Positions 8,582-18,338 are shown, counted from the first letter of the stretch. The stretch: DNA of 64,000 nucleotides from Rathayibacter caricis DSM 15933 (GCF_003044275.1 NZ_PZPL01000001.1:2604001-2668000); one strand, 5' to 3'. The notes: a model not told the origin generated them from the sequence alone. A program made the numbers and translations.

Positions 8582-9943
8582 TCAGAGCGTGGCGAAGGCG
8601 TCGCGGAGGACCGACACCGCGTCGTCGAGCAGCTCGTCGGTGAGGGCGAGGCTGGGCAGGAAGCGGACCACGTTGCCGTAGGTGCCCGCGCTGAGCACGA
8701 GGACGCCGTGCGAGGCCGCGTACTCGGTGATCGCGGTCACGGCCGCCGCGTTCGGGATCTTCGTGGTCGTGGCGGTGCCGGGCAGGACGAGCTCGATCGC
8801 CATCATCGCGCCGATCCCGCGCACGTCGCCGATGATGTCGTACTGCTCCTGCAGCTCTCGCAGAGCGGCACCGAGACGGGCGCCGATCCGGTCGGCCTCG
8901 GCGAGCAGTCCTTCGCGCTCGATGCGCTCGAAGACGGCGACGGAGGCCGCAGCCGCGACGGGGTTGCCGCCGAAGGTGCCGCCGAGTCCGCCCGCCTGCG
9001 CGGAGTCCATGATCTCGGCCCGACCCGTCACTCCGGCCAGCGGCAGCCCGCCCGCGATGCCCTTGGCCGAGAGCACGAGGTCGGGGACGAGGCCGAAGTG
9101 CTCGCTCGCGAACCAGGCGCCGGTGCGGGCCATGCCCGACTGGATCTCGTCGGCGACGAAGACGATGCCGTTCGCGGTGCACCACTCCTGCAGCGCCGGG
9201 AGGTAGCCCTCGGCGGGCACCATGAATCCGCCCTCGCCCTGCACCGGCTCGACGACGAGGCAGGCCAGAGCGGAGGCGCCGACCGTCTTCTCGAGGTAGG
9301 AGATCGTGCGCTCGGCCGCCTCGGCGCCGGAGAGACCGTCGTGGTAGGGGTAGGAGCTCGGCGCGCGGTGGATGTCGCTCGCGAAGGGGCCGAAGCCGAG
9401 GCCGTAGGGCAGGGCCTTGAAGTTCATGGCCATCGTCAGGTTCGTGCGGCCGTGGTACGCGTGGTCGAGGACCGCCACCCCGGGGCGACCGGTGTGCTTG
9501 CGCGCGATCTTGACCGCGTTCTCGACCGCCTCCGCGCCCGAGTTGACCAGGACGGTCTTCTTGGCGAAGTCGCCGGGCGTGTGCTCGCCGAGCAGCTCGG
9601 CGACCTGGATGTAGGGCTCGTACGGCGTGACGGTGAAGAGGGTGTGCGTAAGGCGGCCGAGCTGCTCGGTCGCGGCGGCGACGACCGCGTCGTCCGTGTG
9701 GCCGATGGTGGTCACTCCGATGCCCGCTCCGAGATCGATGAAGCGGTTGCCGTCGACGTCGACCAGGATCGCGCCGTGCGCGCGGTCGATGTAGACCGGC
9801 AGGGCGGTGCCGACTCCCGTGGGCACCACGGCCAGGCGTCGCTCGTGCAGGGCCCTCGAGCGCGGTCCGGGGATCTCGGTCGCGACGAGCCTCTCCTGGG
9901 GGACTGCCGACGTGGGAACCTGGGGGGCGAGCGTGTCTGTCAT
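8582..9943 (-). CDS. gabT: 4-aminobutyrate (GABA) aminotransferase, paralogue 1
   Basis: Product of 453 residues, a class III PLP-dependent aminotransferase. It carries NSGAEAVENAVKIARKHTGR, YHGRT, VFVADEIQSGMARTG with the PLP-contacting Asp265, and SAKGIAGG with the Schiff-base Lys294. It transfers the amino group of GABA to 2-oxoglutarate, giving succinic semialdehyde and glutamate. A TAGGAT box lies nine bases upstream of the ATG. A clear paralogue lies about 1.4 kb away, on the far side of osmC and plsC. With potABCD nearby, a role in polyamine/GABA catabolism is plausible, but no succinate-semialdehyde dehydrogenase is seen in the window. Confidence 0.88.
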   Translation of the reverse strand: MTDTLAPQVPTSAVPQERLVATEIPGPRSRALHERRLAVVPTGVGTALPVYIDRAHGAILVDVDGNRFIDLGAGIGVTTIGHTDDAVVAAATEQLGRLTHTLFTVTPYEPYIQVAELLGEHTPGDFAKKTVLVNSGAEAVENAVKIARKHTGRPGVAVLDHAYHGRTNLTMAMNFKALPYGLGFGPFASDIHRAPSSYPYHDGLSGAEAAERTISYLEKTVGASALACLVVEPVQGEGGFMVPAEGYLPALQEWCTANGIVFVADEIQSGMARTGAWFASEHFGLVPDLVLSAKGIAGGLPLAGVTGRAEIMDSAQAGGLGGTFGGNPVAAAASVAVFERIEREGLLAEADRIGARLGAALRELQEQYDIIGDVRGIGAMMAIELVLPGTATTTKIPNAAAVTAITEYAASHGVLVLSAGTYGNVVRFLPSLALTDELLDDAVSVLRDAFATL

Positions 9944-10032
9944 GGTCCTGCGATCCTACCCGCGGCACTGCCGGGGGCAGGGGTCCAGACCGACGAGACC
10001 GGCCCGATCCAGCCAGGGGAAGAAGGAATCCG

Positions 10033-10503
10033 ATGCAGATCGATCACCACTACGCGGTTTCCGTCGTCTGGGACGGCAACCGGGGCACCGGCACCAGCGG
10101 CTACCGCGACTACGGGCGGCAGAGCACGGTGCGGGCGGAGGGACGCGAGGCGATCGCGGGGTCGGCTGACAAGCCCTTCCGCGGGGACGCCGACCGGTGG
10201 AACCCCGAGCAGATGCTGCTCGCCGCCCTGGCGCAGTGCCACCTCCTCTCCTATCTCCACGTGGCCGTGAAGAACGGAGTGGTCGTCACCGACTACTCGG
10301 ACGACGCGGTCGGCCGGATGGTGCAGGAGGGCGACGGAGGGCGGTTCGCCTCGGCGACCCTGCGCCCCCGGGTGACGGTCGCGGACGCATCGATGATCGA
10401 GCTGGCGCAGTCGCTGCACGGTGAGGCCGCACGACTGTGCTTCATCGCGAACTCCGTCGCCTTCCCCGTAGCGCACGAACCCGAGACGGTCGCCGCCGGC
10501 TGA
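10033..10503 (+). CDS. OsmC/Ohr-family peroxiredoxin-like protein
   Basis: Product of 156 residues. The sequence DRWNPEQMLLAALAQCHLLSYL holds the first redox Cys, and GEAARLCFIANSVAFPVAHEP holds the second, the two-cysteine arrangement of the OsmC superfamily. A GAAGGA ribosome binding site precedes the ATG. These small cytoplasmic enzymes reduce organic hydroperoxides with thiol donors. It is a single gene between minus-strand gabT and plsC. The subfamily (OsmC, Ohr or YhfA-like) cannot be settled by eye. Confidence 0.85.
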   Translation: MQIDHHYAVSVVWDGNRGTGTSGYRDYGRQSTVRAEGREAIAGSADKPFRGDADRWNPEQMLLAALAQCHLLSYLHVAVKNGVVVTDYSDDAVGRMVQEGDGGRFASATLRPRVTVADASMIELAQSLHGEAARLCFIANSVAFPVAHEPETVAAG

Positions 10504-10518
10504 CCGTTCCCGCGGGGC

Positions 10519-11274
10519 TCAGCGGCGCTCGTGCGGCAGCGCGCGCCGGATGCGCTCGGCCGTGGTCGTCGGCGGCGACTCGTTGTAGACGCCGGCCGCC
10601 TCCTGCCCCGAGAGGGCGTGGATCGCGGTCATGACCTCGTCCGTCGCGTGACGGCGGGCGCGACCTGAGTCGGCGGAGCCGTGCCGCGAGAGGTCGAGCG
10701 CGTCGCCGAAGCGCACCGTGATGCGGTGCAGGCGCGGGATCACCGAGCCGACGGGCTGCAGCTCCTGAGTGCCGATCAGCCCGACCGGGACCACGGAAGC
10801 ACCGGTCGTCAGCGCGAGCCACGCCACTCCCGTGCGGCCCCGGTAGAGCCGGCCGTCGCGCGAGCGGGTGCCCTCGGGGTAGACGGCGAACGCCTCGTCG
10901 CGCTCGAGGATCGCGCGACCGAGGTCGAGCGCCTCCTGCGCCGCCTGTCCGGCCCCGCGCTCGACCGGGACGGCGCCGACCGCCGTGAAGAAGGACCGGG
11001 AGAGGGCGCCGCGGGGTCCGGTGCCGGTGAAGTAGTCGGCCTTCGCGAGGAACTGCACCGGGCGCGGCGCGAGGAGCGTCAGCACGGGGGAGTCGATGAA
11101 CGACAGATGGTTGGCGGCGAGGATCACGCGGCCCGTCAGCGGAACGTTGTCGCGCCCCTCGACGATCGGGCGGTAGACCACGCGGCCGACCCCGCCGATC
11201 GCGAAGCGGGCGAACCTCGCCGAGAGGCCGATGCCGGGTGGGGTCGGCGCGTCGTGGTCGTCGTCGGTCCGCAT
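10519..11274 (-). CDS. 1-acylglycerol-3-phosphate O-acyltransferase-type protein (PlsC family)
   Basis: Product of 251 residues. Acyltransferase block I is NHLSFID (His-x4-Asp), block III is VYPEGTRSRDG and block IV is VPVGLIGTQEL, all in PlsC order. It acylates lysophosphatidate or a related glycerolipid at the inner membrane face. A TACTGT box at 11282-11287 lies seven bases before the ATG. The 3' end lies 15 nt past the end of osmC, so the two genes converge. The C-terminal 40 residues are hydrophilic and not conserved. Confidence 0.85.
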   Translation of the reverse strand: MRTDDDHDAPTPPGIGLSARFARFAIGGVGRVVYRPIVEGRDNVPLTGRVILAANHLSFIDSPVLTLLAPRPVQFLAKADYFTGTGPRGALSRSFFTAVGAVPVERGAGQAAQEALDLGRAILERDEAFAVYPEGTRSRDGRLYRGRTGVAWLALTTGASVVPVGLIGTQELQPVGSVIPRLHRITVRFGDALDLSRHGSADSGRARRHATDEVMTAIHALSGQEAAGVYNESPPTTTAERIRRALPHERR

Positions 11275-11302
11275 CCGCCCGACAGTACCGGCGGTCGCAT
11301 GC

Positions 11303-11330
11303 CCCGCCGGTCATGCGCGCGACCGGCGGG
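11303..11330 (-). terminator. Hairpin terminator downstream of second gabT
   Basis: CCCGCCGGTC and GACCGGCGGG form a perfect 10-bp stem around an 8-nt loop, ten bases past the stop of the second aminotransferase and before plsC. No T run follows. Its position fits termination of gabT paralogue 2. Confidence 0.55.
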
Positions 11331-11339
11331 AGGGGAGGC

Positions 11340-12674
11340 TCAGCCGAGCTGCGCGAGCGCCTCCTCGATGACCGACATCGCGTCGTCGATGAGCTCCTCG
11401 CTGATGACGACGCTGGGCATGATGCGCAGGACGCTGTCCCAGCTGCCCGCGTCGAGCGGGATGACGCCGTTCGCGGTCGCGTGCTTCAGGACCGCGGTGA
11501 GCGCCTCCGGATTCTGCCTCTTGGTGCCGGGGTGGACGAGCTCGACGCCGAACATGGCGCCCTTGCCGCGCACCTCGCCGACGACCGGGAAGCGCTCGGC
11601 CCAGTCGCCGATGCGCGCCCACAGCGCGCGCTCCACGCGCTGCGCCTCCTCGAGCAGGCCCTCGGTCTCGATGGCCTCGAAGGTCGCGAGCGCCGCCGCC
11701 GTCGAGACGGGGTTGCCGCCGAAGGTGCCGCCGATGCCGCCGGGCTGCACGGCGTCCATGATCTCGGCGCGACCGGTGACGGCCGCGAGCGGGAAGCCGC
11801 CCGCGATGCCCTTGGCGGTCGTGATCAGGTCCGGCACGACTCCGTGGTGCTCGATGGAGTACCACGCGCCGGTGCGGGCGATGCCGGCCTGGATCTCGTC
11901 GGCGACGAAGACGATGCCGTTCTCGGTGCAGAACTCGGAGAGGCGCTGGAAGTAGCCGGGCGCCGGGATGATGATGCCGCCGTCGCCCTGGATGGGCTCG
12001 ACGAACAGCGCCGCGAGCTCCTGCGCGCCGATGTGCGTGCGGATGTAGTCGATCGAGCGCTCGGCCGCCTCCTCGCCCGTCATGCCCTCGGGGTCGCGGA
12101 ACGGGTAGCTGATCGGGAGGCTGTAGATCTCGCCGGGGAAGGGGCCCATGCCGGCGCGCTCGGGCCAGGGGCGGTAGGTCATCGCCATGGTGAGGTTCGT
12201 GCGGCCGTGGAAGGCGTGGTCGAGCGAGGCGATCGCGCGGCGGCCGGTGTACTTGCGGGCGATCTTCACGGCGTTCTCGACGGCCTCGGCGCCGGAGTTC
12301 ACGAGGATCGAGCGCTTCTCGAAGTCGCCGGGGGTGATCTCGGCGAGCTTCTCGGCGACCCTGACGTAGTTCTCGTAGGGGGTCACCGTGAAGAGCGTGT
12401 GGGTGAGCTTCTCGGCCTGGGCGGCGGCCGCGGCGGCCACCGCGGGGTGCGCGTGACCGATGGTCGTGACTCCGATGCCGCAGCCGAGGTCGATGAGGCG
12501 GTTGCCGTCGACGTCGACCAGGACGGCGCCCGAGGCGTGGTCCATGTAGATGTTCGCCAGGGTGCCCGCACCGCGCGAGACGCTCGCGACGCGACGCTCC
12601 TGCAGGGCGATCGAGCGCGGGCCGGGGAGCTCGGTGACGAGCGCGCGGGACTGGGGGACCGAGAATTCACGCAT
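11340..12674 (-). CDS. gabT: 4-aminobutyrate aminotransferase, paralogue 2
   Basis: Product of 444 residues from the ATG at 12672-12674. The frame is open farther upstream, but MREFSVPQSRALVTELPGPR aligns with the N terminus of paralogue 1, and a TACGAT box at 12681-12686 lies six bases upstream. PLP residues are intact: Asp259 in VFVADEIQAG and Lys288 in TAKGIAGG. It shares long blocks with paralogue 1, such as VDVDGNR and DLGxGIGVTTIGH, so the pair arose by duplication. Different substrate preference (GABA, beta-alanine, 5-aminovalerate or putrescine-derived amines) is possible but cannot be read from the sequence. Confidence 0.88.
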   Translation of the reverse strand: MREFSVPQSRALVTELPGPRSIALQERRVASVSRGAGTLANIYMDHASGAVLVDVDGNRLIDLGCGIGVTTIGHAHPAVAAAAAAQAEKLTHTLFTVTPYENYVRVAEKLAEITPGDFEKRSILVNSGAEAVENAVKIARKYTGRRAIASLDHAFHGRTNLTMAMTYRPWPERAGMGPFPGEIYSLPISYPFRDPEGMTGEEAAERSIDYIRTHIGAQELAALFVEPIQGDGGIIIPAPGYFQRLSEFCTENGIVFVADEIQAGIARTGAWYSIEHHGVVPDLITTAKGIAGGFPLAAVTGRAEIMDAVQPGGIGGTFGGNPVSTAAALATFEAIETEGLLEEAQRVERALWARIGDWAERFPVVGEVRGKGAMFGVELVHPGTKRQNPEALTAVLKHATANGVIPLDAGSWDSVLRIMPSVVISEELIDDAMSVIEEALAQLG

Positions 12675-12804
12675 GCCCCAATCGTAGGCGGCGCTCCTGC
12701 AGGGGCGCTCCGACGCTCCGCGCCCAGGTCGTCCAGAGGCGCGTGACGGACCATGGAGGCATTCCCGAACGTCGTCCGGCAGCACCGGACAGGAAAGGCA
12801 CCCC

Positions 12805-13770
12805 GTGCGCAGAGCATTCGCGATCCTCGCCGTCGTCGGCGCGACCCTGGGCCTGACGGCCTGCACCGGCGGTGCGGAGGAGGCGGCGCCGAGCGCGTCG
12901 CCCACTCCGCTGACCTGCGTGTCGGAGGGGGACGCCTCGGCGGCCGTCGAGACGAGCGGCGACTTCGCGACGAAGCCGGTCACCGTCTTCCCCTCGCCGC
13001 TGAGCGTCGACGAGACCGAGCGCACGACCGCGATCGAGGGCACCGGCGACGAGGTCGAGGAGGGCGACACCGTCCTGGTCGACTACACCCTCTACAACGC
13101 GACGAGCGGAGCCGAGTTCTCGGCGAGCACCTACGCCTCCGGTGGCCGCGCCGCGTTCGCCGTCGACACCGACCAGTACCTCTCGGGCCTCGTGAAGGCC
13201 GTGAACTGCGCGACCGTCGGCTCCCGCGTCGTGGCCGTGGTGCCTCCGGCGGACGCCTTCGGCGACGCGGGCAGCGCCGACTTCGGCGTCGGGGCCGACG
13301 ACTCGATCGTCATGGTGATCGACGTCGAGGCGATCGTCCCGACCACCGCGACCGGGGCTCCGCAGCCGCCGGTCGACGGCCTGCCCACCGTCGAGCTCGC
13401 CGAGGACGGCACCCCGACCGTCGCGATCCCCGAGACCGACCCGCCGACCGAGCTGCAGCTGGGCGTCTTGAAGAAGGGCGACGGCCAGGTGGTCGCCGAC
13501 GGCGACAGCCTGATCGTGCAGTACCAGGGCACCGTCTGGGGCACCGGCGAGGTGTTCGACCAGAGCTGGGGGACCGGCACGCCCGCCTCCTTCGGCACCG
13601 GCGACGTGATCGAGGGCTTCAAGGCGGCGCTCGTCGGGCAGACCGTCGGTTCGCAGGTGCTCGTCGTGATCCCGCCCGCCCAGGGCTACGGAGAGGCGGG
13701 CAACGCGAACGCCGGCATCTCCGGCACCGACACCCTCGTCTTCGTGATCGACATCCTCGCGGTGAGCTGA
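12805..13770 (+). CDS. Lipoprotein with two FKBP-type peptidyl-prolyl isomerase domains
   Basis: Product of 321 residues from a GTG preceded by AGGAAAGG. The signal peptide ends in the lipobox GLTAC with Cys20. The first FKBP-like unit spans about residues 65-180 ([27 protein letters not shown]). The second spans about 215-321 ([53 protein letters not shown]) and keeps more canonical FKBP residues. A Pro/Thr-rich linker joins them. It is probably an extracytoplasmic protein-folding catalyst anchored to the membrane. The first domain has diverged around the active site and may be inactive. Confidence 0.85.
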   Translation: MRRAFAILAVVGATLGLTACTGGAEEAAPSASPTPLTCVSEGDASAAVETSGDFATKPVTVFPSPLSVDETERTTAIEGTGDEVEEGDTVLVDYTLYNATSGAEFSASTYASGGRAAFAVDTDQYLSGLVKAVNCATVGSRVVAVVPPADAFGDAGSADFGVGADDSIVMVIDVEAIVPTTATGAPQPPVDGLPTVELAEDGTPTVAIPETDPPTELQLGVLKKGDGQVVADGDSLIVQYQGTVWGTGEVFDQSWGTGTPASFGTGDVIEGFKAALVGQTVGSQVLVVIPPAQGYGEAGNANAGISGTDTLVFVIDILAVS

Positions 13771-13808
13771 CCCGGGAGCAGCTCTGCGCGCCGTGCCAGG
13801 ATGGGCGG

Positions 13809-14891
13809 ATGCGCAGGGTCATCATCCTCGGCTCGACCGGGTCCATCGGCACGCAGGCCCTCGACGTCATCGGGGCGAACCGCGACCGCTTCGAGGTGGT
13901 CGGCCTCGCCGCCGGCTCCCACCGGGAGGCGGTGGCCGAGCAGGCCCGGGCGTTCGGCGTCGAGCACACCGCGTTCGGCGCGGACGAGGCGGAGCAGCTC
14001 GTCCGGAGCGTCGACGCCGACGTCGTGCTGAACGGAATCACCGGCTCGGTCGGGCTCGGACCGACCCTCGCCGCGCTCGAGGAGGGGCGGAGCCTCGCCC
14101 TGGCCAACAAGGAGTCGCTGATCGTCGGCGGCGAGCTGGTCACCTCGATCGCGGCCCCCGGGCAGATCGTGCCGGTCGACTCCGAGCACTCGGCGATCGC
14201 GCAGGCCCTTCTCGCGGGCGAGCACCGGGAGGTCCGCCGCCTGGTCCTCACCGCGTCCGGTGGGCCCTTCCGCGGGCGCGACCGCTCCTCCCTCCGGGAC
14301 GTGACCCCCGCCGAGGCGCTCGCGCACCCGACCTGGGACATGGGACTCGTCGTCACGACGAACTCGTCGACGCTCGTCAACAAGGGCCTCGAGGTCATCG
14401 AGGCGCACCTGCTCTTCGACATCCCCTACGAGCGGATCGACGTGACCGTGCACCCCCAGTCGGTCGTGCACTCGATGGTCGAGTACGTCGACGGCTCGAC
14501 GCTCGCCCAGGCGTCGCCGCCCGACATGCGGCTCCCGATCTCCCTCGGCCTCGACTGGCCGCACCGGGTCGCGGGCGTCGGCGCGCCGCTGGACTGGACC
14601 CGCGCGCACTCCTGGACCTTCGAGCCCCTCGACGAGGAGGCGTTCCCCTCCGTCCGCCTCGCCAAGAAGGTCGGCGTCGCCGGGGCGTCGTACCCGGCCG
14701 TCTTCAACGCGGCGAACGAGCAGGCGGTGCAGGCGTTCCACTTGGGCCGGATCGGCTACCTCGACATCCTCGCGACGGTGGAGGCCGTCGTCGACGCGCA
14801 CTCCGTCGACGGGGCTCTGACTCGGGAGTCGCTCGCCGCGGCGGAGACCTGGGCGCGGCGCACGGCCGACGAGCGGATCGCGTCGGCCTGA
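13809..14891 (+). CDS. dxr: 1-deoxy-D-xylulose 5-phosphate reductoisomerase
   Basis: Product of 360 residues. NADPH-binding [15 protein letters not shown] at the N terminus, [23 protein letters not shown] with metal-binding Asp/Glu, [29 protein letters not shown] and [15 protein letters not shown] are the classic Dxr blocks. It converts DXP to MEP, the first committed step of the non-mevalonate isoprenoid pathway. The ATG lies six bases after CAGGAT (13797-13802), a leaderless arrangement; the open frame farther upstream belongs to the FKBP gene region. ispG of the same pathway lies about 5 kb downstream. Confidence 0.95.
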   Translation: MRRVIILGSTGSIGTQALDVIGANRDRFEVVGLAAGSHREAVAEQARAFGVEHTAFGADEAEQLVRSVDADVVLNGITGSVGLGPTLAALEEGRSLALANKESLIVGGELVTSIAAPGQIVPVDSEHSAIAQALLAGEHREVRRLVLTASGGPFRGRDRSSLRDVTPAEALAHPTWDMGLVVTTNSSTLVNKGLEVIEAHLLFDIPYERIDVTVHPQSVVHSMVEYVDGSTLAQASPPDMRLPISLGLDWPHRVAGVGAPLDWTRAHSWTFEPLDEEAFPSVRLAKKVGVAGASYPAVFNAANEQAVQAFHLGRIGYLDILATVEAVVDAHSVDGALTRESLAAAETWARRTADERIASA

Positions 14892-14901
14892 GCGCGCGCG
14901 G

Positions 14902-16530
14902 TCAACTGCAGCGCGTGAGCGCGGCGACCGACGGCGAGAGCGTGCCCGAGCCGCCCAGGAGCGTGAACCGGTCGATTCCTTCCCGACGCGCGGAATCGAA
15001 GACCGCGGGGCGCACGCAGTCGTCGTCGGTCAGATAGGTCCGGACGCGAAGGGCGCTCGCGGCGGCGATCGCGCCGAGCGCGTCGGCGAACCCGTCCGAG
15101 CGAGCCAGGAAGGCGCGGTCGTTCAGCGGATCGCCGCGATTAGCCTCATTGACGGCGACGCTCGTGGCGATCCGGTCGCCGCCGGCCACACGTCGCACGT
15201 CGGTGCTCGTCTCCTCCGTTTCGAGCTCGCGGAGGATCCCGTCCGAGACCGCCGCGGCGCTGCCGATCACCTGGATGCCGAGAGGTGAGAGCCCAGTGGC
15301 GAGCTCGCGGGTCGGCTCGTCGAGACGGTCGCGGGCGCCGTCGACGAGGACGACCGGATCGCCGTCGATCCCCGCTACCGGCCCGACCGCCAGCGCGTCG
15401 GGGAAGTTGGTGCCTGTGGCGAGGAAGACGTTCTCGACCGGCCGACCGGCGAAGGCGTCCTCGACGACCAGGCGGGACGTCTCGTAGCGGTCGCGGCCGC
15501 CCAGCCGCTCGACGTCCGGTGCGAGCGTTTGAGCGCGCGCCTCGACGGCGGAGGACACGCTGAGGGGCGATCCGACGACGACGATGCGCTCGGGGGAGAG
15601 GCGGCGGATCTCGTCCTCGACCACGCCGGGCAGGGTCCGCGGGTCGGTAAGCAGGAGTGCGCCGTCCCCGACGGCGGCGGCCGGACCGGCGCTCAGGGCG
15701 TCCGGCCAGTTCGCTCCGCTGACGAGGTACACGACGGGCACGGGATCCGTGAAAGCGGATCGCGACACCTCCACCGCCGTCGCGTACCGGTCGGAGCCGG
15801 CGATCCGATCCGAGACGGTCTGCCAGGGTCGGAGCCTCAGATCGATGCCGGAGGTCGTCGAGCCTGCGCCCAGGCGCACAGTCGTGGCGCCCGCGAGAGT
15901 CGGGGAGTCCTTCCAATAGCGGTCGGAGAAAACCCGGTTCCAGTCGGTGCTGTCTTCGGCGCGGAGGACGTAGTCCCCCGCGGGGAGCGACTCGAGGGTG
16001 TAGGTGTCGTCGTCGCGGATGACGTTCGAAACCCGGCCCATGCTCTCCCAGGTGCCGGAGTCGGGATCCTGGAGCCAAGCGTCCACGCTCCCGCCCCTCG
16101 TGACGAGGCCCGAGACGACGGCACCGGGGCGCAGCTCGATCTCCACCCGATCGTCCTCGCCCGGGGAGAGGACGATCACCTGCGCCTGCGACGCGAGCGG
16201 AGTGTCGCCGAACCACGCCGCACCCCACGACGGAGCCGAGGCCCGGACCGTGAACGCGCCCGGCCGCAGGCCCGTCCAGGTCATCGTGTCGCCGAAGACG
16301 GAGGTCGAGGACCCGCTCCAGGGGCCGTCCGAGCCGACACCATCGGGGTCGGCACCGCGGAGCTCGAACGAGGTCATCGCCGGGCCGGACGCGGGTCGTC
16401 CGTCGACGTCGACGTACCGGACGGCGACCGTGAGCGTCGGCGGCTCGTCGAGGGGGGCAGCCGAGGCGGGTACGGGGGTCGAGAGCCCGGCGAGGACCGT
16501 CAGCGCTGCACCGAGTGCCGTCAGGCGCAT
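14902..16530 (-). CDS. Secreted surface protein with three cell-wall-binding repeat 2 domains (paralogue A)
   Basis: Product of 542 residues from the ATG at 16528-16530; the upstream open frame is rejected because a signal peptide (MRLTALGAALTVLAGLS, Ala-x-Ala cut near residue 23) begins exactly here. The N-terminal 240 residues contain beta-sandwich-like carboxypeptidase-regulatory units (LRPGAFTVRA, LPAGDYVLRAED). The C-terminal half holds three repeats of the CWB2 type, with hallmarks RIAGSDRYATAVEVS, SGANWPDALSAGPAA, RLGGRDRYETSRL and ATGTNFPDALAVGP. CWB2 repeats attach proteins non-covalently to the cell wall. It sits 13 nt downstream of a paralogue, and the pair splits dxr from the M50 protease gene. 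Function is unknown beyond surface attachment. Confidence 0.85.
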   Translation of the reverse strand: MRLTALGAALTVLAGLSTPVPASAAPLDEPPTLTVAVRYVDVDGRPASGPAMTSFELRGADPDGVGSDGPWSGSSTSVFGDTMTWTGLRPGAFTVRASAPSWGAAWFGDTPLASQAQVIVLSPGEDDRVEIELRPGAVVSGLVTRGGSVDAWLQDPDSGTWESMGRVSNVIRDDDTYTLESLPAGDYVLRAEDSTDWNRVFSDRYWKDSPTLAGATTVRLGAGSTTSGIDLRLRPWQTVSDRIAGSDRYATAVEVSRSAFTDPVPVVYLVSGANWPDALSAGPAAAVGDGALLLTDPRTLPGVVEDEIRRLSPERIVVVGSPLSVSSAVEARAQTLAPDVERLGGRDRYETSRLVVEDAFAGRPVENVFLATGTNFPDALAVGPVAGIDGDPVVLVDGARDRLDEPTRELATGLSPLGIQVIGSAAAVSDGILRELETEETSTDVRRVAGGDRIATSVAVNEANRGDPLNDRAFLARSDGFADALGAIAAASALRVRTYLTDDDCVRPAVFDSARREGIDRFTLLGGSGTLSPSVAALTRCS

Positions 16531-16543
16531 CGTGCTCCCCACG

Positions 16544-18163
16544 TCAGCCACGGCACGGAGCGAGTGCGGCGACCTCGGGCCCGAGAGTCCCGAGGCCGCC
16601 CACGAGGACGAGAGTGTCGATCGCGCTGTGCCGCGCATTGCCTGGGATCGCTGCCCGCATGCAGTCCGAGCGGGTCAGGGCCACGTTCGCGCCCTTCGCG
16701 GCGGCGACGCTCGAGACGGCCAGAGCGTCGGCGAATCCCCCCTCGGTCACGACGTAGCGCATCTCGCTCGTCGTCGGGTACTCGCCGACGAGCCAGGAGC
16801 TCGTCTCGGAACGGTCGCGGCCGGCGATCCTGTCGATCGTCCACGGACCCTGCGCGAGCGAATCGAGGACGGACTGCCGGATCGACGGCTCTCCACCGAG
16901 GGCCACGAGGGTGCCGGGCGAGAGGTCCTCGAGGAGTCGCCGGGTCGGTGCGTCGGCCGTCGGCTGAGCGCCGTCCACGAGGAGCACCGCCTCGTGCCGT
17001 CGTCCTGCGATCGGTCCGACGCTGAGCGCGTCGGGGTAGTTCGTGCCCGTCGCGAGGAAGACCTGGGCGGTGCGATCGCGATCGAAGACGTCGTCGACGA
17101 GGAGGCGCGACGTGTCGTAGCGGTCCTTCCCTCCGATCCTCTGAGTCGGGGCTCCGGACGCCCGCGCGATCGCGTCGAGAACCGGTGCGCTGACCGTCAG
17201 TTCGGAGCCGACCACGACGACCCTCGTCGGACGCAGGCGGGTCAGCTCCGCTGCCACGGTCGAGGGCAGCGAGGCGGGGTCCGTGAGCAGGAGCGCACCC
17301 CCGAGCGCCGACGCGGCGGGGCCCGCGCTCAGGGCATCGGGCCAGGTCGCCCCGCTGGCCACGTACACGACGGGCAGGCCGGGCTCGAACTCCGAGGCCG
17401 TGAGGCGCACCGCGGTGTCGTACCGGTCACGGCCGTCGATGCGAGGAAGGGCCCACTTCCACGGTGGAAGGACGAAGGACACGCCGGTCGATTCGGCTCC
17501 CGCGACGACGTCGACGAGTGCGGCGCCGTCGGAGGAAGAGGCGCCCGACCACCACTCGTCGCCGTAGGCCGGTTCCGCCGTCCACTGGTGAGCGCGGAGT
17601 GCGTAGCGGCCGGGGGCGAGATGCTCGAGCCGGAAGGACGGGTCGTCCTGGACCGAGAAGTCGACCGACGCGCTGGTGCTCATCCGCTCCCAGCCTCCCG
17701 TCGCCGGATCCTGCAAATAGGGCGTGATGGCGATGTCGGGGCGCTGGGCGGGCAGTGCTCCCGAGAACCGCGCGGTCCCCGAGACGGATCCCCCCGGTCG
17801 CAGCACGATGTCGGCGGTCTCCGTGCTGGCGGAGACGACGGTGGCCGCGCTCCGCGCGGACGCGCCGCCGTACCAGCCGGGGGCGACCTCCGCGGCCTCG
17901 GCGCGGAGCACGTAGCTCCCCTCGGCGAGTCCGTTCAGCGCGAAGCCCCCTGTGCCGTACGACTCGGCGACCACATCACCGTGCAGAGAGAAGGCGCGCA
18001 CGGTCACGCGCTCGAAGGGGAGGACCGCTCCGGTCGGGCCGATCACCCGAACCTCGCCGGAGATGCTGATCTCGGCGGGTTGCGCGGCCGCAGCGCTCAG
18101 CGGAGTCGCGAGGATCGCGAGCAGGACTGCTCCAGCGGCCGCGAGTGTCGGCAGTCTTTTCAT
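16544..18163 (-). CDS. Secreted surface protein with three cell-wall-binding repeat 2 domains (paralogue B)
   Basis: Product of 539 residues. The ATG at 18161-18163 is chosen over an upstream in-frame codon because AAGGAG sits just upstream of it and the signal peptide (MKRLPTLAAAGAVLLAILA, cut after AAAA) starts there. The N-terminal part again contains short prealbumin-like units (LAEGSYVLRAE, LAPGRYALRAH). It is followed by three CWB2 repeats (RIDGRDRYDTAVRL, SGATWPDALSAGPAA, RIGGKDRYDTSRLLV, ATGTNYPDALSVGP, RIAGRDRSETSSWLV). Architecture and spacing match paralogue A, with which it probably forms a two-gene operon. Cargo specificity, partner or adhesion target cannot be told. Confidence 0.85.
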   Translation of the reverse strand: MKRLPTLAAAGAVLLAILATPLSAAAAQPAEISISGEVRVIGPTGAVLPFERVTVRAFSLHGDVVAESYGTGGFALNGLAEGSYVLRAEAAEVAPGWYGGASARSAATVVSASTETADIVLRPGGSVSGTARFSGALPAQRPDIAITPYLQDPATGGWERMSTSASVDFSVQDDPSFRLEHLAPGRYALRAHQWTAEPAYGDEWWSGASSSDGAALVDVVAGAESTGVSFVLPPWKWALPRIDGRDRYDTAVRLTASEFEPGLPVVYVASGATWPDALSAGPAASALGGALLLTDPASLPSTVAAELTRLRPTRVVVVGSELTVSAPVLDAIARASGAPTQRIGGKDRYDTSRLLVDDVFDRDRTAQVFLATGTNYPDALSVGPIAGRRHEAVLLVDGAQPTADAPTRRLLEDLSPGTLVALGGEPSIRQSVLDSLAQGPWTIDRIAGRDRSETSSWLVGEYPTTSEMRYVVTEGGFADALAVSSVAAAKGANVALTRSDCMRAAIPGNARHSAIDTLVLVGGLGTLGPEVAALAPCRG

Positions 18164-18338
18164 GTCGCTCCTTCGAGGAGGGCGACCGTTCGCCCATCGC
18201 ACTCTAGGCGGGCGCCTCCGCGGACCGCATCACCGGTCGCGCCCCCCCGTTCGGACTGCTCCGCGGTGAGCGCCCGCGGATGGCCCGACTCATCGGGATC
18301 GTGCAGGCGCACCCCAGCGTGCACGCGCCGCTCCGGCC

